Part shown: positions 44,406-52,947 of the stretch, in pieces
Layout: each line of letters starts with the position of its first letter
Position numbering within the stretch: the first letter of the stretch is position 1
Source: JACMLX01 sp040384325
GTDB lineage: Bacteria; Gemmatimonadota; Gemmatimonadetes; Gemmatimonadales; Gemmatimonadaceae
Direction of reading: 5' to 3'
DNA length: 64,000 bases
Assembly: GCA_040384325.1 (NCBI GenBank)
Contig: JAZKJL010000002.1
Span: 186,001-250,000 of the forward strand
Made by a program: the position numbers and the translations under genes
The notes under the pieces: generated by a model
What the model was told of the DNA's origin: nothing
The model's database searches: none
What the model saw: the letters and a program-made list of their open reading frames with translations, nothing else

Positions 44406-45161
44406 GTGAAGATCGCCGTGTGCATCAAGCGCGTTGCCGACATGGGCGCGCGGTTTCAGATCGGCGCCGACGGCGCCTCGGTGTCCGACGCCGGCATCAA
44501 GTTCGACATGAGCGACTTCGACGAGTGGGCGGTCGAGGCGGCGCTGCAACTCAACGAAAAACATGGCGGCGGCGAAGTCACCGTCATTTCACTGGGTCCC
44601 ACCGCTGCGCAGGAGACGATCCGCAAGGCGCTGGCGATGGGCGCCGACAAGGGCGTGCACCTGCAGGCCGACGCGATTCCGTTCGACGGCTTCGCGATCG
44701 CCGAGGCGCTGGCGGCGGAGTTGAAGGGCGGTGCGTACGACCTGATCCTGTTCGGCCGCATCGCGGTGGACAGTGCAGCCGGCGTCACCGGCGCGATGGT
44801 GGCCGAGCTGCTCGACCTGCCGTGCGTCACGGCGGTCTCGAAGCTCGAGGTGTCGGGCGGCACCGGCACCGCGGAGCGGCAGGTGGAAGGTGGCGTCGAG
44901 ACGCTGTCGTTCCCGTTGCCCGCGCTCTGCACCATCGACCAGGGTCTGGTCACGCAGGCGCGCTACCCGAGCTTGAAGGGCATCATGGCGGCCAAGAAGA
45001 AGCCGCTCGAGAGCAAGCCGGCGCAGCTCGGCGCGATCTCGGTGAGCGTGCGCAAGATGGAACTGCCGCCGGAGCGCTCGGCGGGACGCATCGTGGGTGA
45101 AGGAGCGGCTGCCGTTCCCGAACTGATCCGACTCCTCCAGACCGAAGCGAAGGTGCTCTGA
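44406..45161 (+). CDS. etfB: Electron transfer flavoprotein beta subunit
   Basis: ETF accepts electrons from acyl-CoA dehydrogenases. It has 251 aa from GTG 44406, which gives the standard start KIAVCIKRVADMG. Family marks: FDMSDFDEWAVEAALQL, VTVISLGPTAAQETIRKALAMGADKGVHL and ALCTIDQGLVTQARYPSLKGIMAAKKKPLE, the ETF-beta signature where AMP and alpha contact. It is 2 bp from etfA. A TAATTTCC -10-like element is at 44349. Confidence 0.94.
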   Translation: MKIAVCIKRVADMGARFQIGADGASVSDAGIKFDMSDFDEWAVEAALQLNEKHGGGEVTVISLGPTAAQETIRKALAMGADKGVHLQADAIPFDGFAIAEALAAELKGGAYDLILFGRIAVDSAAGVTGAMVAELLDLPCVTAVSKLEVSGGTGTAERQVEGGVETLSFPLPALCTIDQGLVTQARYPSLKGIMAAKKKPLESKPAQLGAISVSVRKMELPPERSAGRIVGEGAAAVPELIRLLQTEAKVL

Positions 45162-45163
45162 CC

Positions 45164-46153
45164 ATGGCGAACAACATTCTGGTGGTGGCGGAGACGCGCG
45201 GCGGTGACGTGCGCAAGGTGGCGCTCGAAGTCGTGACCGCAGCGCGCGCGCTGGCCGATGGTCTCGGTGGCGAGGTGCATGCGATGGTGTTCGGCGCTGC
45301 CGGCATCGGCAGTGTGGCCGCGAAGCTCGGCGCCGTTGGTGCCGACAGCGTGCTGGTCGTGGAGCACGAGGGCTTTGCGACCTACAACGCCGAAGCCGTG
45401 GCCGCGACCGTGACGGCGCAGGTCACCGGCGGCGCGTATCGCGCGGCGATCTTCGGTGCCAGCGCGATGGGGCAGGACCTGGCTCCGCGCGTCGGTGCGA
45501 AGTTGCGTGTGGGTGTGGCCGCTGACGTGATGTCGGTCACTGCCGACGGCAACGACATCGTGGTGCGTCATCCGATGAACACCAACAAGGTGATCGCGAC
45601 GATGGTGCTGTCGGCCACGCCGGCGCTGGTGAGTGTGCGTCCCGGTGCGGTGACGGTGGGCGCGACGGCGAAGGCGGGGACGGTGCAGGCGGTGACGCCG
45701 GCGATGGATCCAGCCGCTGGGCGCGTGAAGGTCACCGGTGTGACGCTGGGTAACGGCGCGAAGCTCGACCTCGCCGAGGCACCGGTGATCGTGAGTGGTG
45801 GGCGCGGTCTCAAGGCGGCGGAGAACTTCTCGCTCTGCGAGGACCTCGCGGCGGCGTTCGGCAATGCGGCCGTGGGTGCCACGCGCGCCGTGACCGACGA
45901 CGGCTGGCGTCCGCACAGCGACCAGATCGGCCAGACGGGGCGTCAGGTCAGTCCCGACCTGTACGTGGCGGTCGGCATCAGCGGTGCCATCCAGCACATC
46001 GCGGGCATGCGCAACTCGAAGACGATCGTGGCCATCAACAAGGACAAGGATGCGCCGATCTTCAAGGTGGCCGATTACGGCATCGTCGGCGACGTGTTCG
46101 AGATCATGCCCGCGCTCACGGCGGCGGTGACGGCGGCCAAGGCGCAGCACTGA
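45164..46153 (+). CDS. etfA: Electron transfer flavoprotein alpha subunit
   Basis: Holds the FAD of ETF. It has 329 aa. The C-terminal FAD-binding domain shows IVSGGRGLKAAENF, then VGATRAVTDDGWRPHSDQIGQTGRQVSPDLYVAVGISGAIQHIAGM, of which RAVTDDGWR, QIGQTG and ISGAIQH are the nucleotide contacts. KTIVAINKDKDAPIFKVADYGIVGD ends the domain. It is cotranscribed with etfB. It is followed by a strong hairpin before the membrane Fe-S gene, so the latter may be expressed at a lower level. Confidence 0.95.
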   Translation: MANNILVVAETRGGDVRKVALEVVTAARALADGLGGEVHAMVFGAAGIGSVAAKLGAVGADSVLVVEHEGFATYNAEAVAATVTAQVTGGAYRAAIFGASAMGQDLAPRVGAKLRVGVAADVMSVTADGNDIVVRHPMNTNKVIATMVLSATPALVSVRPGAVTVGATAKAGTVQAVTPAMDPAAGRVKVTGVTLGNGAKLDLAEAPVIVSGGRGLKAAENFSLCEDLAAAFGNAAVGATRAVTDDGWRPHSDQIGQTGRQVSPDLYVAVGISGAIQHIAGMRNSKTIVAINKDKDAPIFKVADYGIVGDVFEIMPALTAAVTAAKAQH

Positions 46154-46177
46154 CCGATCACCGATGATGATGGTCCT

Positions 46178-46222
46178 CCGGGCGGACACGGTCGCAGCGA
46201 CCATGTCCGCCCGGTAGCTTTT
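46178..46222 (+). terminator. Terminator/attenuator after etfA
   Basis: CCGGGCGGACA (46178-46188) pairs with TGTCCGCCCGG (46204-46214), with an inner GGTCG/CGACC stem, then TAGCTTTT. It is a strong hairpin with a T-run 25 bp after the etfA stop and ahead of the functionally linked Fe-S gene. The TAGCTTTTCC tail also matches the -10-like motif for the next gene. Confidence 0.75.
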
Positions 46223-46286
46223 CCGGCATCGGCCGACGCGCACCATGGCGTCGCTCCTCCATTCGCTTCACCGCACTGGATCCTCC

Positions 46287-48362
46287 ATGTCCGGACAGAA
46301 CATCGCGTTCCTGCTCGTCCTCGTGGCAGCGCTGGGCTTCTTCAGCTACAACATCCAGCGACTGGTGAGCTACCTGAAGGTCGGCGTACCCGAGAACCGT
46401 CTCGACCGACCCGGCACGCGCACCTGGAACCTGCTCACGATCGGCTTCGCGCAGACGAAGATCCTGCGCGAGTGGGGCGCCGGCCTGTCGCACGCCTCGG
46501 TGTTCTGGGGGTTCCTGGTGCTCACTGCCGGCACCGCCGAGATCCTGCTGCACGGCGTGTGGCCCGGCTTCACCTACGCCAACATCCTCCCGCGCCCGCT
46601 CTGGCAGCTGTTCATGCTCAGCCAGGAACTGTTCGCGCTGGTGGTGCTGGCCGCCGTCAGCTGGCTGCTCTGGCGCCGCATCGCGGCGCCGCCGAAGCGG
46701 CTGCAGGGCAAGGAGATCCACAACACCGAGGCAGTCATCATCCTCTGCGTGATCGGCGCGCTGATGTTGACGCTCTACACCACCGGCGCCTTCGAGTACG
46801 CCTCCAATCCGGCCGTCCGCGCCAGCGAGTACGGGTGGTTCCGCCCCATCTCGACGGGCCTCGGCAGCACGATGGTGAACCTGTCGGGCACGCACACCGC
46901 CTTCACCATCAGCTGGTGGTCGCACGCGCTGCTGGTGCTGGGGTTCCTCAACTTCCTGCCGTATTCCAAGCACCTGCACGTGGTGAGTTCGCTGATCAAC
47001 GTCTGGTTCAGCAACACCAGCGGGCCAGGACAGGTGGGTGTGATGCGAGCGATGGACCTGGAGGCCGAGGTGGAGCAGTTCGGCGCCAGCGATGTCGATC
47101 ACCTGACGTGGAAGAACCTGCTCGACGGCTACAGCTGCACGGAGTGCGGGCGTTGCACCGCGGCCTGTCCGGCCAACATCACCGGCAAGCCCCTCAGCCC
47201 GCGCAAGATCGTGGTGGACACGCGCAAGCGCTTGATGGAGAAAGCCCCGCTGCTGGTGGGTGAGCTGGATGTGCCGGGCAGCGCCGCCATCATGCTCTCC
47301 GTGGATGGTGGTACGGCAGCGCTATCGAACGTGCTGCTCGACAACTACATCACCGAGGACGAGCTCTGGGCCTGCACGAGCTGCCGCGCCTGCGTCACGG
47401 AATGTCCGGTCAGCATCGACCAGCTGGACATCATCAACGAGTTGCGGCGCGGCCTGGTGCTGAACGAGGGCCGTTTCCCCGAGGAAGTGCAGCCGACGTT
47501 CGAGTCACTGGAGACGAACGCGTCGCCGTGGGCATTCAGCCCTGCCGATCGTGCGCAGTGGAGTGAAGGGATGGAGATCCCGACCTACGCCGAGGCGTTC
47601 GCTGAGGGAAAGCGCCCCGACATCCTGTTCTGGGTGGGCTGCATGGGCAGCTTCGACGACCGTGCGAAGAAGATCACGGTCGCCTTCGCGCGAATCCTGC
47701 AGGCGGCGCAGATCGACTTCGCGATCCTCGGCCAGGAAGAAACCTGCCACGGCGACCCGGCTCGTCGCCTCGGCAACGAATACCTGTACCAGATGCTGGC
47801 CAAGGGCACGATCGAGACGCTGGACCGCTACGAAGTGAAGACGATCGTCACCTTCTGTCCGCACTGCTTCCACCAGATGGGCAACGAGTTCCCGCAGCTC
47901 GGTGGCAACTACGAAGTGATCCACCACAGCACCTACATCGAACGACTGCTGGAAGCGAACCTGGTGCCGCTCACCACGGAGCATGGTCAGCGGCTGACGA
48001 TGGTGTACCACGACTCGTGTTACCTCGGCCGCTACAACGACGTGTACGACGCTCCCCGCGCGACGCTCAAGCGCGCGTTGCCGGTGCTGAACCTCGTCGA
48101 GCCGGCGCGCACCAAGGACCGTGGCCTCTGCTGCGGTGCCGGCGGCGGCCGCATGTTCGTGGACGAGAAGGTCGGCAAGCGCATCAACATCGAACGCACT
48201 GAGGAACTGGTGGCCACCGGCGCCGAGACGATTGCCGTGGCCTGCCCGTTCTGCATGACGATGATGAATGACGGCGTCGCCGCACTCGGCAGCAGCGTGT
48301 CCGTGCAGGACATCTCCGAGGTCGTCGCGGGCCAGTTGGCACCGGAACGCACGAAGCGCTGA
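46287..48362 (+). CDS. Membrane Fe-S oxidoreductase, ETF:quinone-type (HdrD/GlpC-like)
   Basis: Likely passes electrons from ETF to the quinone pool. It has 691 aa from ATG 46287 (46245 is also possible). The N-terminus has about five membrane helices like the NarI/heme-b subunit. The central region has two 4Fe-4S motifs, CTECGRCTAACP from C284 and CTSCRACVTECP from C363. The C-terminal half holds two cysteine-rich CCG-type domains, GCMGSFDD to CPHCFHQMG and YHDSCYLGRYN to LCCGAGGG (C615-C616). This fusion replaces classical ETF-QO in several bacteria and is usually next to etfBA, as here. Confidence 0.88.
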   Translation: MSGQNIAFLLVLVAALGFFSYNIQRLVSYLKVGVPENRLDRPGTRTWNLLTIGFAQTKILREWGAGLSHASVFWGFLVLTAGTAEILLHGVWPGFTYANILPRPLWQLFMLSQELFALVVLAAVSWLLWRRIAAPPKRLQGKEIHNTEAVIILCVIGALMLTLYTTGAFEYASNPAVRASEYGWFRPISTGLGSTMVNLSGTHTAFTISWWSHALLVLGFLNFLPYSKHLHVVSSLINVWFSNTSGPGQVGVMRAMDLEAEVEQFGASDVDHLTWKNLLDGYSCTECGRCTAACPANITGKPLSPRKIVVDTRKRLMEKAPLLVGELDVPGSAAIMLSVDGGTAALSNVLLDNYITEDELWACTSCRACVTECPVSIDQLDIINELRRGLVLNEGRFPEEVQPTFESLETNASPWAFSPADRAQWSEGMEIPTYAEAFAEGKRPDILFWVGCMGSFDDRAKKITVAFARILQAAQIDFAILGQEETCHGDPARRLGNEYLYQMLAKGTIETLDRYEVKTIVTFCPHCFHQMGNEFPQLGGNYEVIHHSTYIERLLEANLVPLTTEHGQRLTMVYHDSCYLGRYNDVYDAPRATLKRALPVLNLVEPARTKDRGLCCGAGGGRMFVDEKVGKRINIERTEELVATGAETIAVACPFCMTMMNDGVAALGSSVSVQDISEVVAGQLAPERTKR

Positions 48363-48380
48363 CATCGGATCGAGCGAACA

Positions 48381-48425
48381 GCGGATCGCAGAACCGAACA
48401 GCGGCTGTTCCGTTCTGCGATCCGC
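48381..48425. terminator. Near-perfect palindrome, bidirectional terminator
   Basis: Two 22-nt arms (48381-48402 and 48404-48425) match with one mismatch around a single-base centre. It lies between the convergent Fe-S and methyltransferase genes, 18 and 20 bp from their stops. No T-run is present, but stem strength is extreme. Confidence 0.65.
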
Positions 48426-48445
48426 AGTACCCGTACGACGAACAG

Positions 48446-49123
48446 CTATCGCGTGATCCGATAGAGCGAAATGGTATGCACGTGCGCCCCCGCTTCGATC
48501 GGCACTTTCGCCACCGTCTCGCAGCTGAGCGCGTGCGAGATGCACCAATCCGGGAAGCCGGCAGAACCGACGCGACCCGGATCGGCGATCCAGCCTTCAC
48601 CATGCGGGCCCAGCGACTGCGCCATCACGCGCGCGATCAGCGGTGCATTGCGCTGCTCGTACAGCACGTCGGACGCCACGATCAGGTCGTAGTTGCGCAG
48701 GTGCGACGGCCAGCTGTTCCAGTCGGCGCAGACCGCGGTGATGTCCACCTGCGCATTCCGCCACGCATTCGCTCGCGCGAACAGCGGTGAGTCGGCGTAG
48801 TAATCGGTGGCGGTCACCGTGAAGCCGGCACGCGCGGCGGCGGTGGCCACCACGCCGCTGCCGCAGCCCAATTCCAGCAACGAACGATCGTCGCCACGCA
48901 GCCCGCGGAGGAATCGCGCCAGCACCACCGACGCCGGCCACAGGTCCGCCCAGTAGGGCAGGCGATCATCCACCGCGAAGTCCTGCTCCGAGATGAGATC
49001 GTCGGAGTTCGCCGGATGAAGGATCTGCACCACCTCGTCCACCGCGATCGTGACCGGCGACTCGATCGTCAGGAAACGGCCACGCAGGTCGGCGTCGAGT
49101 GCGTCGGGCGTCAGAAGGTCCAC
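48446..49123 (-). CDS. Class I SAM-dependent methyltransferase, METTL21/PrmA-like
   Basis: A 225-aa methyltransferase from GTG 49123; no in-frame ATG fits better, and the start overlaps the moeA end by 13 bp. The SAM motif I is LLELGCGSGVVATAAARAG, with LPYWADLWPASVVLARFL before it, the pattern of the protein-lysine methyltransferase family 16 (METTL21-like) and nicotinamide N-methyltransferase-like proteins. ASDVLYEQRN is the post-motif III block. The likely target is a protein lysine or small molecule; not fixed. It is the last gene of the seven-gene overlapping operon. Confidence 0.82.
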   Translation of the reverse strand: MDLLTPDALDADLRGRFLTIESPVTIAVDEVVQILHPANSDDLISEQDFAVDDRLPYWADLWPASVVLARFLRGLRGDDRSLLELGCGSGVVATAAARAGFTVTATDYYADSPLFARANAWRNAQVDITAVCADWNSWPSHLRNYDLIVASDVLYEQRNAPLIARVMAQSLGPHGEGWIADPGRVGSAGFPDWCISHALSCETVAKVPIEAGAHVHTISLYRITR

Positions 49124-50361
49124 GGAACGTCGGGCAATGGGGATCGGGACTGGAGCAACAGCGCGCGCGCCGTGGCGCCAGCCGCAAGATACGGCACATC
49201 GTGTGGCACGATCAGCAGCGCGTTGGCCGCCACCATCGACGTCAGCAGTCCGGACCCCTGCGGTCCCGTCAGCTGCGCCACCGCATCCGGCGTCACCACC
49301 GCGCGCAGGAAGTGCGTCAGCCCGCCGGTTGTCGTCACCGACTCGGCGAGCGTGACGTCGATCAGGTCGCGGAACCGGTCCGGCTGGTCGGCCATCGCGC
49401 GCAACGCCGGGCGCACGAAGAGCTCGAAGGTCACCAGCGCCGAGACCGGATTTCCCGGCAGGCCGAACCACGGACGCGTGCCCAGCATGCCGAAGCCGAA
49501 TGGACCGCCGGGCCGCATCCGCACGCGCCAGAAGTCGAGGGTGGCGCCAAGGCGCTGCACCACGTCGCGGGTGTAGTCGAACGCGCCGACGCTGATGCCA
49601 CCGCAGGTGATCAGCGCATCGAACGCCGGGGCGCTGGTGATCCGTTCAGCGATGGCCGCCGGATCGTCGGGCGCGATGCCGAGGTCCACCACCTCGCCGC
49701 CGGCCTCGATCACACCCGCGGCCAGCGTGTAGCCGTTGGTGTTTACGATGCGCCGGCCCGACAGCACCTCGTCGAATCCATCCACGTCCACCAGCTCGTT
49801 GCCGGAGGTGAGGATCGCCACCCGCGGCCGTCGCGCCACGCGCAGGGTGCGACAGCCATTCGCGGCGGCGAGGCCCACATGTGCGGGCCGCAGCAGCATG
49901 CCGTCCTGCAGCACCACTCGGCCCGCCGTGAAGTCTTCGCCGCTCGGACGAATGTTGCGCTGCGCGTCGCGATCGTCGCGGATGCGCACCTGCTCCACGC
50001 CGGCGTCGGTGTCCTCCACGCGCAGCACGGTGTCGATGCCATCGGGCACCGGAGCGCCGGTCATGATGCGCCATGCCGTGCCACGCGCCACGGCCGCCGG
50101 CGGCTGGTCACCCGCGGCGATGGTGCCGGTGACCGGCAGCGTCACTGGTGCCACATCGCTGGCCCCACGCACGTCATCGGCAAACACGGCATACCCGTCC
50201 ATCGCGCTGTTGCGCCAGGCGGGATGTGTGTATCGCGCCGTGATCGACTCACGCAACACGCGCCCCACTGCCGCGCGCAGCGGCACCACCTCGTCGTCCA
50301 GCCGCGGCACGGCGGCGAGGATGCGCGCGAAGGCGTCCTCCACCGGCAGGCGTCCACTCAT
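49111..50361 (-). CDS. moeA: Molybdopterin molybdenumtransferase
   Basis: Inserts molybdate into adenylylated molybdopterin to give Moco. It has 416 aa, standard length. Domain III core is NTNGYTLAAGVIEAGGEVVDLGIAPDD and ITCGGISVGAFDYTRDV; the conserved FGLPGNPVSALVTFELFVRPAL follows. The N-terminal region has RNSAMDGYAVFADDV with the key Asp. The C-terminal domain IV is present. Start ATG overlaps the dacB stop (ATGA). mobA is two genes upstream; moaA-E genes are not in the window. Confidence 0.94.
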   Translation of the reverse strand: MSGRLPVEDAFARILAAVPRLDDEVVPLRAAVGRVLRESITARYTHPAWRNSAMDGYAVFADDVRGASDVAPVTLPVTGTIAAGDQPPAAVARGTAWRIMTGAPVPDGIDTVLRVEDTDAGVEQVRIRDDRDAQRNIRPSGEDFTAGRVVLQDGMLLRPAHVGLAAANGCRTLRVARRPRVAILTSGNELVDVDGFDEVLSGRRIVNTNGYTLAAGVIEAGGEVVDLGIAPDDPAAIAERITSAPAFDALITCGGISVGAFDYTRDVVQRLGATLDFWRVRMRPGGPFGFGMLGTRPWFGLPGNPVSALVTFELFVRPALRAMADQPDRFRDLIDVTLAESVTTTGGLTHFLRAVVTPDAVAQLTGPQGSGLLTSMVAANALLIVPHDVPYLAAGATARALLLQSRSPLPDVPWTF

Positions 50362-51881
50362 GGTGCGCTCCGTCGCAGGTTCACCAGCTGCTCGACGATC
50401 AGTTCCGCCGCCCGGTCCACTTCGCGGGTCGGCACGGTGTAGTTGTTGGCGATGATGGAGAACAGCAGCAGCTCGCCGTCGGCGCTGGTGACGTAGCCCG
50501 AGAGTGCGCGCGCCTTGTCGATGGTGCCGGTCTTGGCGTGAACACGCCCCTGCGCGAACTGCTGCATGCGGGTGCGCAGCGTGCCGTCCACTCCCGCCAC
50601 TGGCAGCGCATCGCGGTACAGCGCGAAGGTCGGTGCACGGCGCATCGCGTCCAGCACCGTCACGATCGCGCGCGGCGTGAGGTAGTCGTGCCGAGACAAC
50701 CCGCTGCCGTCGCGGATGGCGCGCGCGTCGTCGCGGACACCCCACGCGCGCAACTGTCGCTCCACCACCGCGCGCGCGCTGTCGGGAACACCGACACCTG
50801 TCTTCTCCAGGCCGAGCGTGCGGAACAGGACCTCCGCCAGCTGGTTCTGCGATGGTTTCTGCATCACCGGCAGCACGTCGCGAAGCGGCGCCGACTGCAG
50901 CACCAGCACGGTGTCGCTGCCAGTGGCTGTCGTGCGTGCGCCACGGACCTGGATGTCGGCGCGCAGCAGCGCGTCGCGCACTGCGGCGAGGTACGTCGCA
51001 CGATCATCCGGATGAGCGGCGCTGAAAGCCATCGAGTCACCGGCGGCGATGCTGCCCTGTACCGTGATGCCAGGCACCGCCGCCGAGTCGCGCCACCAGC
51101 GGATCTCCGGCGGCCCCGAGCCGGCCGCGCGTACCGTCACCGTGGAGTGGATCACCGGCGACGTGCGCAGCGGCGTGGTGACCACGCAGGCCGCGCGCGT
51201 CCGTCGAGCGCATCCCGTCACGTGCACGTCGGTGAATGCTTCATTGAAGAGCAACTCGGCCACGCCGGCGCCGTACGCGGCATCGAGGTCGTCCCAATCC
51301 CACCCGAAGCCGTGTGGGCTCCCCGGAAACGCGCGCGCCTCGGTGGCCCTCACCCGGCCGTTGATGCTTCGTACCCCGGCCGCCGTCAACGCCTCGACCA
51401 GTGGTGCGAATGCCACCAGCGGATCCGCGCCACGCATCGCCACCGAGACCGTCGGATCGCCGCGTCCTTCCACCACCAGGTCACCGCGCAGCACACCGTT
51501 CACCACCGGGCCGGTGCGCGTGAACGTGGTCGTCCAGCGATGGTCGGCACCCAGTTGTGCCAGGCCCACCGCCGCCGTCACCAGCTTCATGTTCGATGCC
51601 GGCATCAGCAGCCGGTCCGGATGCAGCGCCGCCAGCGTGTCACCGCGATCCGGTGCCACCACCAGCATGCCCCACTGCATGTTGCCGAACTGCGGCAGCG
51701 CAACGACCGAGTCCACCAGCATCTGCATCGTGCGCACGGCAACCGGTCGTGCGGGCGCCGCGGGCACCACCGGCGCCGCGACAGGCGCTGGCACCTGCGG
51801 TGCTGCCACCGGCGCTGCGGTGGCGCAGCTTGCCATTACGCTGGTGCCGAGCACGCGCATCCACCGCCGATTGGCACTCAC
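50358..51881 (-). CDS. dacB: D-alanyl-D-alanine carboxypeptidase/endopeptidase (PBP4 type)
   Basis: A periplasmic class C penicillin-binding protein trimming peptidoglycan crosslinks. It has 507 aa from GTG 51881, a GTGA overlap with mobA; TTG 51887 is less likely. The lipobox-like VMASC and a Pro/Ala/Val-rich linker suggest a lipoprotein. Active-site motifs are SNMK (S96-K99), S-Q-N in PSQNQL, and KTG at 450-452. The DacB-specific insert domain lies between the first and second motifs (GRGDPTVSV to RGARTTATG). Its place within a Moco operon is unusual. Confidence 0.92.
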   Translation of the reverse strand: MSANRRWMRVLGTSVMASCATAAPVAAPQVPAPVAAPVVPAAPARPVAVRTMQMLVDSVVALPQFGNMQWGMLVVAPDRGDTLAALHPDRLLMPASNMKLVTAAVGLAQLGADHRWTTTFTRTGPVVNGVLRGDLVVEGRGDPTVSVAMRGADPLVAFAPLVEALTAAGVRSINGRVRATEARAFPGSPHGFGWDWDDLDAAYGAGVAELLFNEAFTDVHVTGCARRTRAACVVTTPLRTSPVIHSTVTVRAAGSGPPEIRWWRDSAAVPGITVQGSIAAGDSMAFSAAHPDDRATYLAAVRDALLRADIQVRGARTTATGSDTVLVLQSAPLRDVLPVMQKPSQNQLAEVLFRTLGLEKTGVGVPDSARAVVERQLRAWGVRDDARAIRDGSGLSRHDYLTPRAIVTVLDAMRRAPTFALYRDALPVAGVDGTLRTRMQQFAQGRVHAKTGTIDKARALSGYVTSADGELLLFSIIANNYTVPTREVDRAAELIVEQLVNLRRSAP

Positions 51882-52519
51882 AGGCAACTCTCGCGACGTG
51901 ATGCGTTCGCACCATCTGCCAGCAAGCGGCTGGCGTCGCGCAATTCGTCGGCGGTGTTGACGTTGCTGAAGATGCGCAGCCCCTCCGCGTTGCCGAGGTG
52001 CTGCGCCACCAGCCAGGTGCGTCCCTGCGCCGCCGCCAGCAGGGCGTGGGCCGCACGTTCACCATCCCGCAGCAACTGCGAGACGAGTGCGCCATTGCGT
52101 TGCGCGTACGCGGCGCAGAGTGGTTCCAGCGCACCGTCGGCATGTTCGGGCACGCAGCACGACGCGCCGCGCTCCACCTCGGTCGCCAGCGCCGACAGCG
52201 TGGCCGCGGTGACGAACGGCATGTCCCACGCGCAGACCAGCACCGTCTCGTGTCGAGCATGTCGCAGCGCCGTCTCCAGCGCACCGAGGGCGCCGCGCCC
52301 GGGCTCGATGTCGCGCACCACCCGGTGCGCCGGAAACCAGCTCTCGGCCGCGGGATCGTTGGCCGCCACCAGCACTTCGTCGCAGGTGGCGTCGAGTTGC
52401 TGCAGCGGCCAGTCGGCCAGCCGTCGATCACCGAGGATCGCGAGCCCTTTCGGCACACCGCCGAACCGGGTGCTGCCGCCGCCCGCGAGCAGCACACCAG
52501 TGCGCGGCGGATGTGGCAT
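51878..52519 (-). CDS. mobA: Molybdenum cofactor guanylyltransferase
   Basis: Attaches GMP to Mo-molybdopterin to make the MGD cofactor. It has 213 aa. The nucleotide loop is LLAGGGSTRFGGVPKGL at 10-26, with DIEPGRGALGALETAL and the metal Asp in AWDMPFVTAATL. The C-terminus has NVNTADELRDA, a typical MobA/IspD-like ending. The start ATG overlaps the PTPS stop by one base. With moeA nearby, it indicates that this organism makes bis-MGD or a similar cofactor. Confidence 0.9.
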   Translation of the reverse strand: MPHPPRTGVLLAGGGSTRFGGVPKGLAILGDRRLADWPLQQLDATCDEVLVAANDPAAESWFPAHRVVRDIEPGRGALGALETALRHARHETVLVCAWDMPFVTAATLSALATEVERGASCCVPEHADGALEPLCAAYAQRNGALVSQLLRDGERAAHALLAAAQGRTWLVAQHLGNAEGLRIFSNVNTADELRDASRLLADGANASRRESCL

Positions 52520-52947
52520 CAGTCCGGCTCGAACATCGCGCTGAGGGTCGCGTCCTCGGCCACGATCACGCGCGTCACCCGCACGCCGTCGGGCAGGCGC
52601 GACTGGATCCGTTCGGCGATGAAACGGGCCAGCTCTTCACCCGTCGGCACCATGCCACCGGTTTCGCTGAACTCGGGCACGTCGAGATTGATGTTGCGGT
52701 GGTCGAACCGCTCGCGCACCTCTTCCTGCAGCAGCTGGTCCAGCAGGCCGAGGTCCACCAGCATGCCGGTCTGTGGCGCCACCGGACCGCTCACGCTCAC
52801 GTCGCACACGTAGCTGTGGCCGTGGTAGTTCGGCCGTGCGCACAAGCCGAATGTGGCGGCGTTCTGCGCATCGTCCCAGTCCGGGCGACGATAGCGGTGC
52901 GCCGCCGCGAACTGCACGCGGCGGGTGAGCGTGCTGCGGCCGGTCAT
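52519..52947 (-). CDS. 6-pyruvoyl-tetrahydropterin synthase family protein
   Basis: A 142-aa T-fold enzyme acting on 7,8-dihydroneopterin triphosphate. Zinc ligands are H17 (FAAAHRY), H42 and H44 (HGHSY). The catalytic Cys C36 is five residues before HGH (C-x5-HGH). From memory this is the spacing of tetrahydrobiopterin-type PTPS, while queuosine QueD usually has C-x3-HGH. So a pterin product is possible, and queD is not used as the name. E in ETGGMVPTGEELARF is the substrate anchor. It sits between outer-membrane and mobA genes with overlaps on both sides. Confidence 0.85.
   Translation of the reverse strand: MTGRSTLTRRVQFAAAHRYRRPDWDDAQNAATFGLCARPNYHGHSYVCDVSVSGPVAPQTGMLVDLGLLDQLLQEEVRERFDHRNINLDVPEFSETGGMVPTGEELARFIAERIQSRLPDGVRVTRVIVAEDATLSAMFEPD

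Noticed and set aside
52519..52947. Naming the PTPS gene queD
   Set aside because: Cys-to-HGH spacing and neighbours do not support a queuosine role.
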